Assembly: GCA_017744795.1 (NCBI GenBank)
Contig: JAGIAQ010000026.1
Location: 1 to 41,622, forward strand
From: Niabella sp.
Lineage (GTDB): Bacteria; Bacteroidota; Bacteroidia; Chitinophagales; Chitinophagaceae
Direction of reading: 5' to 3'
DNA length: 41,622 nt
The translations under genes and the position numbers were made by a program. The notes beneath the pieces are model-generated. The model was not told where the DNA came from, searched no databases, and was given only the letters and a program-made list of their open reading frames with translations. Positions 24,737 to 32,887 of this stretch are shown here, one piece after another. How positions within the stretch are numbered: position 1 is the first letter of the stretch; the number at the start of each line of letters is the position of its first letter.

Positions 24737-27700
24737 ATGAATCTAATTCGTTTTGCATTAAGAAAGCCTATTACCATACTGGTGTTGGTTGTTGCACTTT
24801 TTTTCTTTGGGATGAAAGCAGTGAACTCCATTAAGGTAGATATTTTTCCAAAGCTGGATCTGCCGGCTATTTATTTGTCGCACCCCTTTGGCGGGTATAC
24901 CGCCGAGCAGATGGAGGCTTTTTTTGGTAAGCAATACATCAACATTCTGTTGTATGTGAATGGGGTAAAAAGTATTGAAACAAAGAATATACAGAGCCTT
25001 ACCCTAATAAAGATCAATTTTTATCCCGGCACCAATATGGCCCAGGCTGCGGCAGAAGTAAGTGCCTTTTCCAACCGGATACAGGCCATATTCCCCCAGG
25101 GATCCAACCCGCCATTTATTATTCGTTTTGATGTGTCTACGCTTCCTGTAGGGCAATTGGTGTTGAGCAGCGATAAACGCAGCAATAACCAGTTGTTGGA
25201 TATGGCCAATGTTTATGTGCGTTCCTCTTTTACTTCCATTCCGGGGCTGGTGGGTTCTGTGCCTTTTGGCGGCAATGTACGAACGGTGGTGATCAAGGTA
25301 AATCCGGAACTGCTGCGGGCGCATAATATGACGGCCGATCAGCTAGTGGGCGCGCTGCGCGTCAATAACCTTCCTTCTCCGGCGGGTAATGTGCGTATCG
25401 GCGATAAAAACTATGTAACCCCCGCCAATACTACGATCAAGCAAATAAAGGATTTTGAAAATATGCCTTTGTTTGTTGACGGCAAGGCTTCCAACCTTTA
25501 TTTACGGGATGTGGCAACTGTTGAAGATGGTGCGGATGTAAGCGCCGGTTATGCCCTTATCAATGGCAAGCGCTCCGTTTATATTGATATTGCAAAAGCG
25601 GCAGATGCTTCCACCTGGGAAGTGGTGCAGAACCTGAAAAAGGCGATGCCCAAAATACAGTCGCAGTTGCCCGAAGATGTAAAGCTGAGTTATGAGTTTG
25701 ATCAGTCCACCTATGTAATGAACTCTGTAAAAAGTTTAATGAGTGAAGGGGTTATCGGGGCGATATTGACAGGTTTGATGGTGATGCTGTTCCTGGGGGA
25801 TCTGCGCGGGGCACTGATCGTGATTCTGACCATCCCCACTTCCATTATTACCGGCGTATTGTTCCTGAATATGTTTGGTCAAACCATTAATATCATGACG
25901 CTGAGCGGCCTGGCCCTGGCGATCGGTATCCTGGTGGATGAAAGTACAGTAACCATCGAAAATATTCACCAGCACCTCGATATGGGCAAGCCGAAAGCGC
26001 TTGCCATATGGGATGCTTGTAAAGAGATAGCCTTTCCCAAGTTGCTGATTCTGTTTTGTATCCTGGCCGTGTTTGCTCCTGCGTTTACGATGGGCGGAAT
26101 ACCGGGGTCATTATTTCTGCCATTGGCGTTAGCGATCGGCTTCAGTATGATCGCCTCTTATTTCCTGGCGCAAACCTTTGTACCGGTAATGGCCAACTGG
26201 ATCATGAAGATCAAACATCACAAAGGCAAAGACGGCAGGGAATTGACGGAGGAGGAAGAATATGCAAATGCGGGCCTTGCGGAAGGAGAAGAAGATACCT
26301 GGTCGCAGAAAGAACGGCTGCTGAAAGGGGAAGATTCGGGTGAAAAAATGAGCCGGTTCGATAAATTCAGGGCAAGATATATGCGCTTCCTGGACCGGAT
26401 GATGCCTTACCGGAAGCTCATTGTAACGCTTTATATTTTGATCATAGGACTGGCCTCGCTTTTCTTCCTGCGTATTATTGGGCGGGATGTGCTGCCAAAG
26501 GTAAATGGCAAACAATTCCAGGTGCGTTTAAGAGAGCCGGACGGGACCCGCATCGAAAAAACGGAATTAAAAGCGATTGATCTTTTAAATGTGATCAATA
26601 ATGTAGTGGGGAAAAAGAATGTATCGATTACTTCCACGTTCGTGGGGATGCACCCGCAACTATTTTCTACTGCGCCCATATTTCTCTGGATGGCCGGGCC
26701 GCATGAAGCGGTACTGCAGGTAGCACTCAAGGAAGACTATAAAGTAAACCTGGATGAACTGAAGGATAAGATCCGGAAACGTGCCGCGGAGATTGCACCC
26801 GAAATGAAACTATCCTTTGAGCCGATAGAGCTGACCGATAAAATTTTAAGTCAGGGCTCGCCCACACCTATAGAAGTGCGTTTTTCAGGCAGGGATAAAA
26901 AGCTGAATGAAAAATATGCGGCGCAGATGGTCGACAAACTAAAAAAGATTAATTATCTCCGCGATGTGCAGATTGGTCAGTCCATTCATTACCCCGCGTT
27001 AAAAATTGACATAGACCGGGTACGGGCGGCGCAGCTGGGAACGGATATGAGTAGTATCTCCCGTTCGTTGATTGCTTCTACTTCTTCTTCTCGTTTGACG
27101 GAAAAAAATACCTGGGTAGATACGAAATCTAACCTGACCTACAGTGTGCAGGTGGAGGTACCGGAGAGTGATATGCGGAGTCAGAACGATATCCGGGAGA
27201 TACCGCTTAGCCCTAATAACGCAAGACCTTTGCTGGGGGATGTAGCCACAATAAGACCGGATACTACTTATGGCGAAGCAGATAACCTGGGCTCCGTTCC
27301 TATGTTGACTGTGACGGCCAACCTGAATAATAAAGACCTGGGTGCTGCGGCCAGGGACGTACAGGCTGCGATTCATTCGTTGGGCCAACTGCCCCGCGGT
27401 TTGAATGTGGACCTGATCGGTTTAAGCGAAACGCTTACCGAAACGCTGGACAGCTTACAGAGTGGGCTGTTGGTGGCGATTGTCGTGATCTTTTTAATGT
27501 TGGCGGCTAACTTCCAGTCCTTTAAAGTATCGATCATTGTGCTGGCTACGGTTCCGGCCGTATTGTTTGGGTCAATGGTATTGCTGATGTTATGTGGTTC
27601 CACACTGAACCTGCAATCGTATATGGGAATGATCATGTCCGTAGGGGTGTCTATTTCCAATGCCGTACTTTTGATCACGAATGCCGAGCAGATCCGCAAG

Positions 27701-28006
27701 CATAACGGGGATGCTTTGAAATCAGCCAGGGAAGCCGCTGCATTGCGTTTGCGCCCCATCCTGATGACGGCATTGGCAATGGTGGTGGGTATGATACCGA
27801 TGGCTTCCGGACTGGGTGAAGCGGGCGATCAGTCTTCTCCGTTAGGACGTGCAGTGATCGGAGGCTTGATTGCCTCTACTTTTGCAGCGCTTTTCATTTT
27901 GCCACTGGCCTTTGCATGGGGATTGGGTAAAACCAGTACCCAAAGTGTATCACTGGATCCGGAGGATAAGGAGAGCATCCATTATATTCCGGGGCTCCAT
28001 CATTAG
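24737..28006 (+). CDS. RND efflux permease with an unusual proton-relay region
   Basis: This is the 1089-residue inner-membrane pump of the second system. Family features include MNLIRFALRKPITILVLVVA, AGYALINGKRSVYIDIAKA and RLRPILMTALAMVVGMIPMA near the C-terminus. The TM4 position usually Asp-Asp is Asp401-Glu402 (ILVDESTVTIENIHQHL), and the TM10 Lys is absent: Ser974 in SVGVSISNAVLLI stands in its place. A charged cytoplasmic insertion (about residues 494-545, rich in Lys, Glu and Gly) precedes the second half. It lies between the outer-membrane factor and adaptor genes, under likely control of the upstream two-component system. Substrate unknown. Confidence 0.93.
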   Translation: MNLIRFALRKPITILVLVVALFFFGMKAVNSIKVDIFPKLDLPAIYLSHPFGGYTAEQMEAFFGKQYINILLYVNGVKSIETKNIQSLTLIKINFYPGTNMAQAAAEVSAFSNRIQAIFPQGSNPPFIIRFDVSTLPVGQLVLSSDKRSNNQLLDMANVYVRSSFTSIPGLVGSVPFGGNVRTVVIKVNPELLRAHNMTADQLVGALRVNNLPSPAGNVRIGDKNYVTPANTTIKQIKDFENMPLFVDGKASNLYLRDVATVEDGADVSAGYALINGKRSVYIDIAKAADASTWEVVQNLKKAMPKIQSQLPEDVKLSYEFDQSTYVMNSVKSLMSEGVIGAILTGLMVMLFLGDLRGALIVILTIPTSIITGVLFLNMFGQTINIMTLSGLALAIGILVDESTVTIENIHQHLDMGKPKALAIWDACKEIAFPKLLILFCILAVFAPAFTMGGIPGSLFLPLALAIGFSMIASYFLAQTFVPVMANWIMKIKHHKGKDGRELTEEEEYANAGLAEGEEDTWSQKERLLKGEDSGEKMSRFDKFRARYMRFLDRMMPYRKLIVTLYILIIGLASLFFLRIIGRDVLPKVNGKQFQVRLREPDGTRIEKTELKAIDLLNVINNVVGKKNVSITSTFVGMHPQLFSTAPIFLWMAGPHEAVLQVALKEDYKVNLDELKDKIRKRAAEIAPEMKLSFEPIELTDKILSQGSPTPIEVRFSGRDKKLNEKYAAQMVDKLKKINYLRDVQIGQSIHYPALKIDIDRVRAAQLGTDMSSISRSLIASTSSSRLTEKNTWVDTKSNLTYSVQVEVPESDMRSQNDIREIPLSPNNARPLLGDVATIRPDTTYGEADNLGSVPMLTVTANLNNKDLGAAARDVQAAIHSLGQLPRGLNVDLIGLSETLTETLDSLQSGLLVAIVVIFLMLAANFQSFKVSIIVLATVPAVLFGSMVLLMLCGSTLNLQSYMGMIMSVGVSISNAVLLITNAEQIRKHNGDALKSAREAAALRLRPILMTALAMVVGMIPMASGLGEAGDQSSPLGRAVIGGLIASTFAALFILPLAFAWGLGKTSTQSVSLDPEDKESIHYIPGLHH

Positions 28007-28009
28007 CAT

Positions 28010-28056
28010 CGGGAGCCGTGAGACGATAAATGTGAGATGCTCACGTTTCACGACTA
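28010..28056. repeat. Palindrome between the RND permease and adaptor genes
   Basis: Within the 95-base gap, CGTGAGACG and CGTTTCACG pair with one mismatch. Inside them GTGAG-ATG-CTCAC forms a tighter stem, flanked by AAA/TTT pairs. There is no T-tract, so read-through to the adaptor is expected. It is a third palindrome type inside this operon. Confidence 0.5.
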
Positions 28057-28101
28057 GTGTAATACAGGGAACAAAATATTTATTTCTAATAGTATTCGAT
28101 C

Positions 28102-29226
28102 ATGATAAAAAATAAAAAAACGGGGATCTTATTATTGGCCGGTGCTTTTGCCGGTATGCTGATCCAAGGCTGCAAATCATCTAATGCCGAGGAAGAAAAG
28201 AAAACAGAAAAGCCAGCTGTTACTACGGTGCCGGCGTTCTTATTATCAGAAGGAAGTCTTTCGGATACCTTATCCCTGCCGGGAGAACTGGTGGCGTTTC
28301 AGAACGTAGATCTGTTTGCCAAGGTGAGCAGTTTTGTAAAAAAGCTGTATGTGGATGTGGGCAGTGAAGTGCGCCAGGGGCAATTATTGGCGGTAATGGA
28401 AGCGCCGGAAATGAATGCGCAGCACGATGGGGCACAGTCGAAAGTAAAATCACAGGAGGCAATTTACCTGGCCAGCAAAGCGACATACGATCGCCTGCTG
28501 GAAACCAGCAAAACGCCGGGCACTGTTTCACAGAATGATCTGGATATGGCTAATGCCCGTCAGAAGTCAGATTATGCGCAGTTCATGGCGGCCAAATCAG
28601 CCGTAAAAGAAATAACCGATACCCGAAATTATCTGGAAATACGCGCCCCTTTTTCGGGGGTGATCACTGCGCGCAATGTAAGCGCCGGAGCTTATGTAGG
28701 TCCGGGCGCCGGAGCGGTACCAATGTTTACCCTGCAGGAACAAAAAAAATTAAGACTGGTGGTGAACCTCCCCGAGAGTAACGCAGGGGTACTGAACCAA
28801 AATGGCTCGGTGAAGTTTGCGGTAAAGTCGCTGCCCGGCCGGTATTTTGAAGCCAGAACATCTCGCGTATCAGGAGCATTGGACAACCGGCTGCGGGCGC
28901 AACGTGTGGAAATGGATGTGCATAACGATAATAAGGTCTTACTGCCGGGTATGATCCCCGAAGTAAAGATCCCGTTGCATTCCGGCAATACCCAGGTATT
29001 CGTAATCCCGAACAGCGCGCTGTTGAATTCCAGTCTGGGGGTGTTTGTAATAAAAGTGATCAATGGAAAAACGGTATGGGTGCCGGTTTCTACGGGCGTT
29101 AAAACCACCGATAAAATATCAGTATATGGTAATCTTACTAAAAATGACACATTGATCACAACGGTTACGGAAGAAGTACGTAACGGGGCAGCGGTAAACG
29201 GGAAGATCGATCTACAAAAAGATTAG
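28102..29226 (+). CDS. RND efflux periplasmic adaptor of the second pump
   Basis: This 374-residue membrane-fusion protein begins with a lipoprotein signal ending at Cys24 (AGMLIQGCKSS). Lipoyl-domain halves are LPGELVAFQNVDLFAKVSSF and VKKLYVDVGSEVRQGQLLAV, with a short coiled-coil hairpin (about residues 108-160), then NYLEIRAPFSGVITARNVSA. The beta-barrel and membrane-proximal domains follow. It links the permease to the TolC-family channel, and a lipid anchor fixes it to the inner membrane. Unusually for RND operons the adaptor is the last gene (channel, permease, adaptor). A long palindrome with a T-tract sits 52 bases after the stop. Confidence 0.93.
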   Translation: MIKNKKTGILLLAGAFAGMLIQGCKSSNAEEEKKTEKPAVTTVPAFLLSEGSLSDTLSLPGELVAFQNVDLFAKVSSFVKKLYVDVGSEVRQGQLLAVMEAPEMNAQHDGAQSKVKSQEAIYLASKATYDRLLETSKTPGTVSQNDLDMANARQKSDYAQFMAAKSAVKEITDTRNYLEIRAPFSGVITARNVSAGAYVGPGAGAVPMFTLQEQKKLRLVVNLPESNAGVLNQNGSVKFAVKSLPGRYFEARTSRVSGALDNRLRAQRVEMDVHNDNKVLLPGMIPEVKIPLHSGNTQVFVIPNSALLNSSLGVFVIKVINGKTVWVPVSTGVKTTDKISVYGNLTKNDTLITTVTEEVRNGAAVNGKIDLQKD

Positions 29227-29277
29227 AGGCACTGATAGGTGATGGTGTTGGAATGGCCAAAATTGGGAGGAGTGCAA

Positions 29278-29328
29278 TGCCACGAATGCACGAATAGCTA
29301 ATTATTCGTGCATTCGTGGCACTTTTTT
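29278..29328 (+). repeat. Perfect 19-bp palindrome with T-tract after the second RND operon
   Basis: TGCCACGAATGCACGAATA (29278-29296) and its exact complement (29303-29321) are separated by a 6-base loop, GCTAAT. Downstream is CTTTTTTAATC, so it can serve as an intrinsic terminator. The arm is the same repeat found singly at 30823, 31320 and 31369, making this the closed form of the palindrome. Confidence 0.8.
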
Positions 29329-29453
29329 AATCTTCGCGTCCTGCGCCTTTGCGCCAGCCCGAAAGATTCATTCTGGCGGGGTTAAGCTTCCTGGCTCATC
29401 TTACCGCAAACATTTCTCAAATCCTTACCTTCGTGGCTATAAAAAATAGTATT

Positions 29454-30818
29454 ATGTCAACAATATGGAAACAATACCAGGAAGAAAATCAGGAGCGTTT
29501 TTTAAATGAAATGATGGACCTGCTGCGGATCCCCTCCATCAGCGCCAAAAGCGAGAATAAAGCAGATATGCAAAAATGCGCGGAAGCGGTAAAAGCAGCC
29601 TTGCTGGCTTCCGGCTGCGACAAGGCGGAGGTGATGGAAACCGGCGGTCATCCCGTTGTGTATGGTGAAAAAATGATTGACCCTTCCAAACCCACGGTGT
29701 TGGTTTACGGGCACTATGATGTGCAACCGGTAGAACCGCTGGAACTATGGAATACGCCGCCATTCGAACCTACCATTAAAGACGGCAAAGTGTTTGCGCG
29801 CGGCAGTGCCGATGATAAAGGTCAGTTTTATATGCACGTAAAAGCACTGGAAACTATGGTGAAAACCAATACCATGGCCACTAATATGAAATTCATTATT
29901 GAAGGGGAAGAAGAGGTAGGCTCGCCCAACCTGGGCAGTTTTGTTGCCGGGCATAAGGACTTATTAAAAGCCGATGTGATCCTGATCAGCGATAGTTCGT
30001 TGTTGAGCATGGAAAATCCTTCATTGGATACAGGGGTGCGGGGGCTGAGTTATATTGAAGTGGAACTGACTGCCGCCGCCCGCGATCTGCACAGCGGTAC
30101 CTATGGCGGCGCCGTGGCCAACCCGATCGTGATCCTTTCTAAAATGATCGCCAGTTGTCATGATGAAAATAACCACATCACCATACCGGGGTTTTATGAT
30201 GATGTGCTGGAAGTGTCAGCAGAAGAACGCGCGCTTATTAATAAAGCTCCTTTCGATGAACAGGAATACAAGGATGAGATCGGGATTAAGGAATTATATG
30301 GTGAAAAAGGATTCAGCACTTATGAGCGTACGGGTATCCGGCCAACCCTGGAGCTGAACGGCATCTGGGGCGGCTATACAGGCGAAGGCGCCAAGACGGT
30401 ATTGCCGGCAAAAGCTACCGCTAAAATATCGGCACGGCTGGTGCCCAATCAATCCAGTGAAAAGATCACCAAATTATTGCTGGATCATTTCCGGAAAATA
30501 GCGCCCTCCTGTGTTACCATAAATGCCTTTGAGCACCATGGTGGAGAAGCTTATGGTACGCCGATCGACAGTAAAGGCTACCAGGCGGCATCCAAAGCGC
30601 TGGAAACAACTTTTGGCAAAACGCCGATCCCGGTAAAAGGTGGCGGAAGTATTCCCATTTGTTCGGTGCTGGAAAAAGAGTTGGGCATCAAAATTATTTT
30701 TATGGGCTTCGGACTGGATAACGACGGGCTGCATAGTCCCAATGAAAAATATAACCTGGAGAATTATTATAAAGGCATTGAGACGATTCCTTATTTCCAC
30801 AAATATTTCGGGGAGTAA
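29454..30818 (+). CDS. M20 family metallodipeptidase
   Basis: This 454-residue cytosolic di-zinc peptidase belongs to the M20 family (carnosinase/PepV-like dipeptidases). Zinc ligands and catalytic residues are visible in order: His87 in VYGHYDVQP, bridging Asp120 in GSADDKGQFYMH, the Glu pair of FIIEGEEEVGSPN (catalytic Glu152 and ligand Glu153), Asp in LISDSSLLS, and His in DGLHSPNEKY. A dimerisation domain lies between. The ATG at 29454 gives the conserved start; 35 further upstream codons are open but non-homologous. It should complete peptide breakdown to amino acids. It stands alone between the palindrome and the GxxExxY unit. Confidence 0.92.
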   Translation: MSTIWKQYQEENQERFLNEMMDLLRIPSISAKSENKADMQKCAEAVKAALLASGCDKAEVMETGGHPVVYGEKMIDPSKPTVLVYGHYDVQPVEPLELWNTPPFEPTIKDGKVFARGSADDKGQFYMHVKALETMVKTNTMATNMKFIIEGEEEVGSPNLGSFVAGHKDLLKADVILISDSSLLSMENPSLDTGVRGLSYIEVELTAAARDLHSGTYGGAVANPIVILSKMIASCHDENNHITIPGFYDDVLEVSAEERALINKAPFDEQEYKDEIGIKELYGEKGFSTYERTGIRPTLELNGIWGGYTGEGAKTVLPAKATAKISARLVPNQSSEKITKLLLDHFRKIAPSCVTINAFEHHGGEAYGTPIDSKGYQAASKALETTFGKTPIPVKGGGSIPICSVLEKELGIKIIFMGFGLDNDGLHSPNEKYNLENYYKGIETIPYFHKYFGE

Positions 30819-30822
30819 GAAT

Positions 30823-30842
30823 CGCCACGAATGCACGAATGA
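30823..30842 (+). repeat. Left inverted repeat flanking the GxxExxY gene
   Basis: CGCCACGAATGCACGAATGA lies four bases after the dipeptidase stop. Its reverse complement, with one mismatch, is at 31320-31339. It is one arm of the palindrome found intact at 29278-29321. Confidence 0.8.
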
Positions 30843-30891
30843 CGGTAGTTTTAGCTCCGCTTAGCAGTTAACCTCATAAAAAATAACACCA

Positions 30892-31263
30892 ATGGATATT
30901 GTTTATAAAACAGAAGGCTATGACATTGTTGGGATTTGTATGGAAGTGCACAATAATCTGGGGCCGGGCTTTTCCGAAATAGTATATAAGGATGCGTTGG
31001 CATATGAGCTTGGTTTGAGTAATATACCGTTTGACAGGGAGAAAAAGTATGAGGTTAATTATAAGGGGATTATTTTACCTCATGTGTTTTATGCCGATTT
31101 TGTAGTTTTTGATAAAATAATTCTGGAAATAAAGGGGGTGAAAAAATTGACGGACGAGTTTATAACGCAATGTATCAATTATCTTAAAGTCTCCGGCAAT
31201 AAATTGGCATTGTTGGTTAATTTTGGAGAAACCCGATTGAATTATAAGCGTATTGTTTTATAA
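30892..31263 (+). CDS. GxxExxY protein, PD-(D/E)XK nuclease-like
   Basis: This 123-residue protein matches the GxxExxY family: the name motif is GFSEIVY at residues 26-32, preceded by VHNNLGP. Asp69 in YADFVVF and Glu79-x-Lys81 in ILEIKG have the D...ExK spacing of PD-(D/E)XK nucleases, and INYLKVSGNKLALLVNFG completes the fold. Family members are small, scattered and poorly characterised; DNA binding or cleavage is inferred from the motif. It lies between inverted 20-bp repeats (30823-30842 and 31320-31339). No RBS is evident. The AT-rich composition of the gene contrasts with the dipeptidase before it, consistent with acquisition. Confidence 0.88.
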   Translation: MDIVYKTEGYDIVGICMEVHNNLGPGFSEIVYKDALAYELGLSNIPFDREKKYEVNYKGIILPHVFYADFVVFDKIILEIKGVKKLTDEFITQCINYLKVSGNKLALLVNFGETRLNYKRIVL

Positions 31264-31319
31264 AGAAATTGGCGGGTTGTTGCCATTCGAGGTATTTAGC
31301 CCTGGAAACTAAGAGTAAC

Positions 31320-31339
31320 TCATTCGTGTATTCGTGGCG
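31320..31339 (-). repeat. Right inverted repeat flanking the GxxExxY gene
   Basis: TCATTCGTGTATTCGTGGCG is the reverse complement of the left repeat at 30823-30842 with one mismatch in 20. The two enclose 477 bases holding only the GxxExxY gene and short margins. Confidence 0.8.
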
Positions 31340-31368
31340 CTTGAGTTTTTAAAGCCATATAACAACTT

Positions 31369-31385
31369 ATTCGTGCATTCGTGGC
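31369..31385 (-). repeat. Second right-hand copy of the repeat
   Basis: ATTCGTGCATTCGTGGC is an exact 17-base arm, in the same orientation as the copy at 31320, 29 bases further on. It ends 7 bases before the start codon of the S4 protein. Confidence 0.75.
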
Positions 31386-31392
31386 ATTCATT

Positions 31393-31782
31393 ATGGAGAA
31401 AGAAAAATTACGTGTCGATAAATACCTTTGGTCCATCCGCCTGTTCAAAACCCGGCGGCTGGCCACCGATGCCTGTAACGACGGCAAGGTGAAATATGAG
31501 GGGGAAAATACCAAGCCTGGCAAGAACGTGCACCTGGGCGATATTTATGAAGTGCGCACCGAAGGCCGCAAATGGGTGGTGAAGGTAACCGGGCTATTAC
31601 ATACCCGGCTGAAGTATGAAGAAGCTATAAAATATTATACGGATATTACGCCTGCTGAGGAACTGGAAAAGGCGAAAAATCAGGCAGCATCCTTCTTTAG
31701 TGGCAAGCGCCTGAGCAAGATAGGTCGTCCTACCAAAAAAGAGCGCCGGGATCTGGATGAGTTTATGGACGGAGAGGAGTGA
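31393..31782 (+). CDS. S4-domain RNA-binding protein, Hsp15-like
   Basis: This 129-residue protein starts with an S4 RNA-binding domain: LRVDKYLWSIRLFKTRRLAT and ACNDGKVKYEGENTKPGKNV. Its C-terminal basic helix carries KRLSKIGRPTKKERRDLDEF. The architecture and length match the Hsp15/HslR family, which rescues stalled 50S subunits bearing nascent tRNA-peptide. I use the ATG at 31393; a GTG at 31381 is within the preceding repeat. It is encoded just upstream of trmD, with about 100 bases between, so both may be co-transcribed. Confident on fold, less so on role. Confidence 0.85.
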   Translation: MEKEKLRVDKYLWSIRLFKTRRLATDACNDGKVKYEGENTKPGKNVHLGDIYEVRTEGRKWVVKVTGLLHTRLKYEEAIKYYTDITPAEELEKAKNQAASFFSGKRLSKIGRPTKKERRDLDEFMDGEE

Positions 31783-31797
31783 AGAATAATAAATAAA

Positions 31798-31816
31798 AAA
31801 TATTGAATAAGAAATG
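31798..31816. repeat. AT-rich repeat upstream of trmD, inverted partner downstream
   Basis: AAATATTGAATAAGAAATG is the exact reverse complement of 32794-32812, on the other side of trmD. About 40 bases around each copy are similar. It lies between the S4 gene and trmD. Confidence 0.6.
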
Positions 31817-31879
31817 AAAAGGGTTGGATGTTCTGGAAGCCTGAATCCCAAATCAAAAATTTCAAATTAGCAATCGCCC

Positions 31880-32557
31880 ATGCACATTGATATCCTTACC
31901 GTTTTACCCGAATTACTGACCAGCCCCCTGGAGCATAGCATTATGAAACGCGCGCAGGATAAGGGGTTGCTGACGGTGGCAGTGCACCATTTACGAGACT
32001 GGGCCGTGAATGAGTACGGTCAAGTGGATGACTATCAATATGGTGGGGGTGCCGGCATGGTCATGCTATGCGAACCGCTGGCTAAAGCTATTGAAGAACT
32101 GTCTGCGAACAAAAAGTTCGATGAAATTATTTATGTAACCCCTGATGGAAAAACCTTAAACCAACGCATGGCCAATGGGCTTTCATTGAAAGGGAATCTG
32201 CTGATCATCTGCGGCCATTACAAAGGCATTGATGAACGCATCCGTCAAAAATATGTGACCCTGGAAATCTCAATTGGTGATTATGTGCTCAGCGGCGGGG
32301 AGCTGGCCGCGGCCGTTTTGGTGGATTCCATCGGCCGTTTGCTGCCGGGTGTATTGAATGATGAAACCTCTGCACTCACGGACTCCTTCCAGGATAACCT
32401 GCTGGCGCCACCCGTGTACACCCGCCCTGTCGATTTTCAAGGGATGAAAGTGCCGGATGTTTTAATGAGCGGAAACCATGCAAAGATCGAGGAATGGCGT
32501 TACGAGCAGGCCCTGCAACGCACCAGGGACCGGCGTCCCGATCTGCTGGATGAATAA
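31880..32557 (+). CDS. trmD: tRNA (guanine-N1)-methyltransferase
   Basis: TrmD methylates N1 of guanosine-37 in tRNAs, preventing +1 frameshifting, using SAM through a trefoil-knot SPOUT fold. The 225-residue protein has [44 protein letters not shown], the family signature [13 protein letters not shown], and the C-terminal [16 protein letters not shown]...RRPDLL. Length is typical. In many bacteria trmD is in an rpsP-rimM-rplS operon; here none of those neighbours is present. Essential in most bacteria. Confidence 0.97.
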   Translation: MHIDILTVLPELLTSPLEHSIMKRAQDKGLLTVAVHHLRDWAVNEYGQVDDYQYGGGAGMVMLCEPLAKAIEELSANKKFDEIIYVTPDGKTLNQRMANGLSLKGNLLIICGHYKGIDERIRQKYVTLEISIGDYVLSGGELAAAVLVDSIGRLLPGVLNDETSALTDSFQDNLLAPPVYTRPVDFQGMKVPDVLMSGNHAKIEEWRYEQALQRTRDRRPDLLDE

Positions 32558-32887
32558 CCGGATCGGCCCGCTATTCGGCTGTGGCAGGGGCAATTCATCT
32601 ATCGCAACCCAACCGATGGTTGCACCTCCGGCCATTAACAGGAAACCCCTTCAGGTTTTTCCATGCTTAAGAAAATGATTCTAAATTATTAATATAAAAT
32701 ATTCAAGAGGTATACGTTCAACTGCTTCCTGCCCCGATTAAAAAACATCAAAAAAGAACGAACACTGAATGTTACTGAAATAATGCCCTTTTACATTTCT
32801 TATTCAATATTTCTTATTCTACATTCATCGGAATCCTGCGCTTAAGTAAACGACATTGATTCCTTATCCTACATTCTTCAACCCGCA
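32558..32887. other. Gene-free stretch of about 330 bases after trmD
   Basis: No open frame with coding character lies here on either strand; the best is a short antisense frame into trmD. The left half (to about 32650) has no recognisable element. The right half is AT-rich, with direct and inverted motifs: CATTTCTTATTCAATATTTC (32794-32813), TTCTTATTCTACATTC next to it, and ATTCCTTATCCTACATTC (about 32859-32876). The repeats are the same family as at 31798. Confidence 0.6.
32794..32812. repeat. AT-rich repeat downstream of trmD
   Basis: CATTTCTTATTCAATATTT is the exact inverted partner of 31798-31816. The two copies bracket trmD, at a distance of about 1 kb. Confidence 0.6.

Noticed and set aside
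29322-29453. Second hairpin or coding region after the palindrome (CTTTGCGCC, GCCAG...CTGGC)
   Set aside because: The pairing is short and interrupted, and the open frame there is just an upstream extension of the dipeptidase gene.
32558-32650. Short minus-strand frame starting MAGGATIGWVAIDELP
   Set aside because: It has no upstream start of its own, is closed by a stop just before, and runs antisense into trmD; no family likeness.
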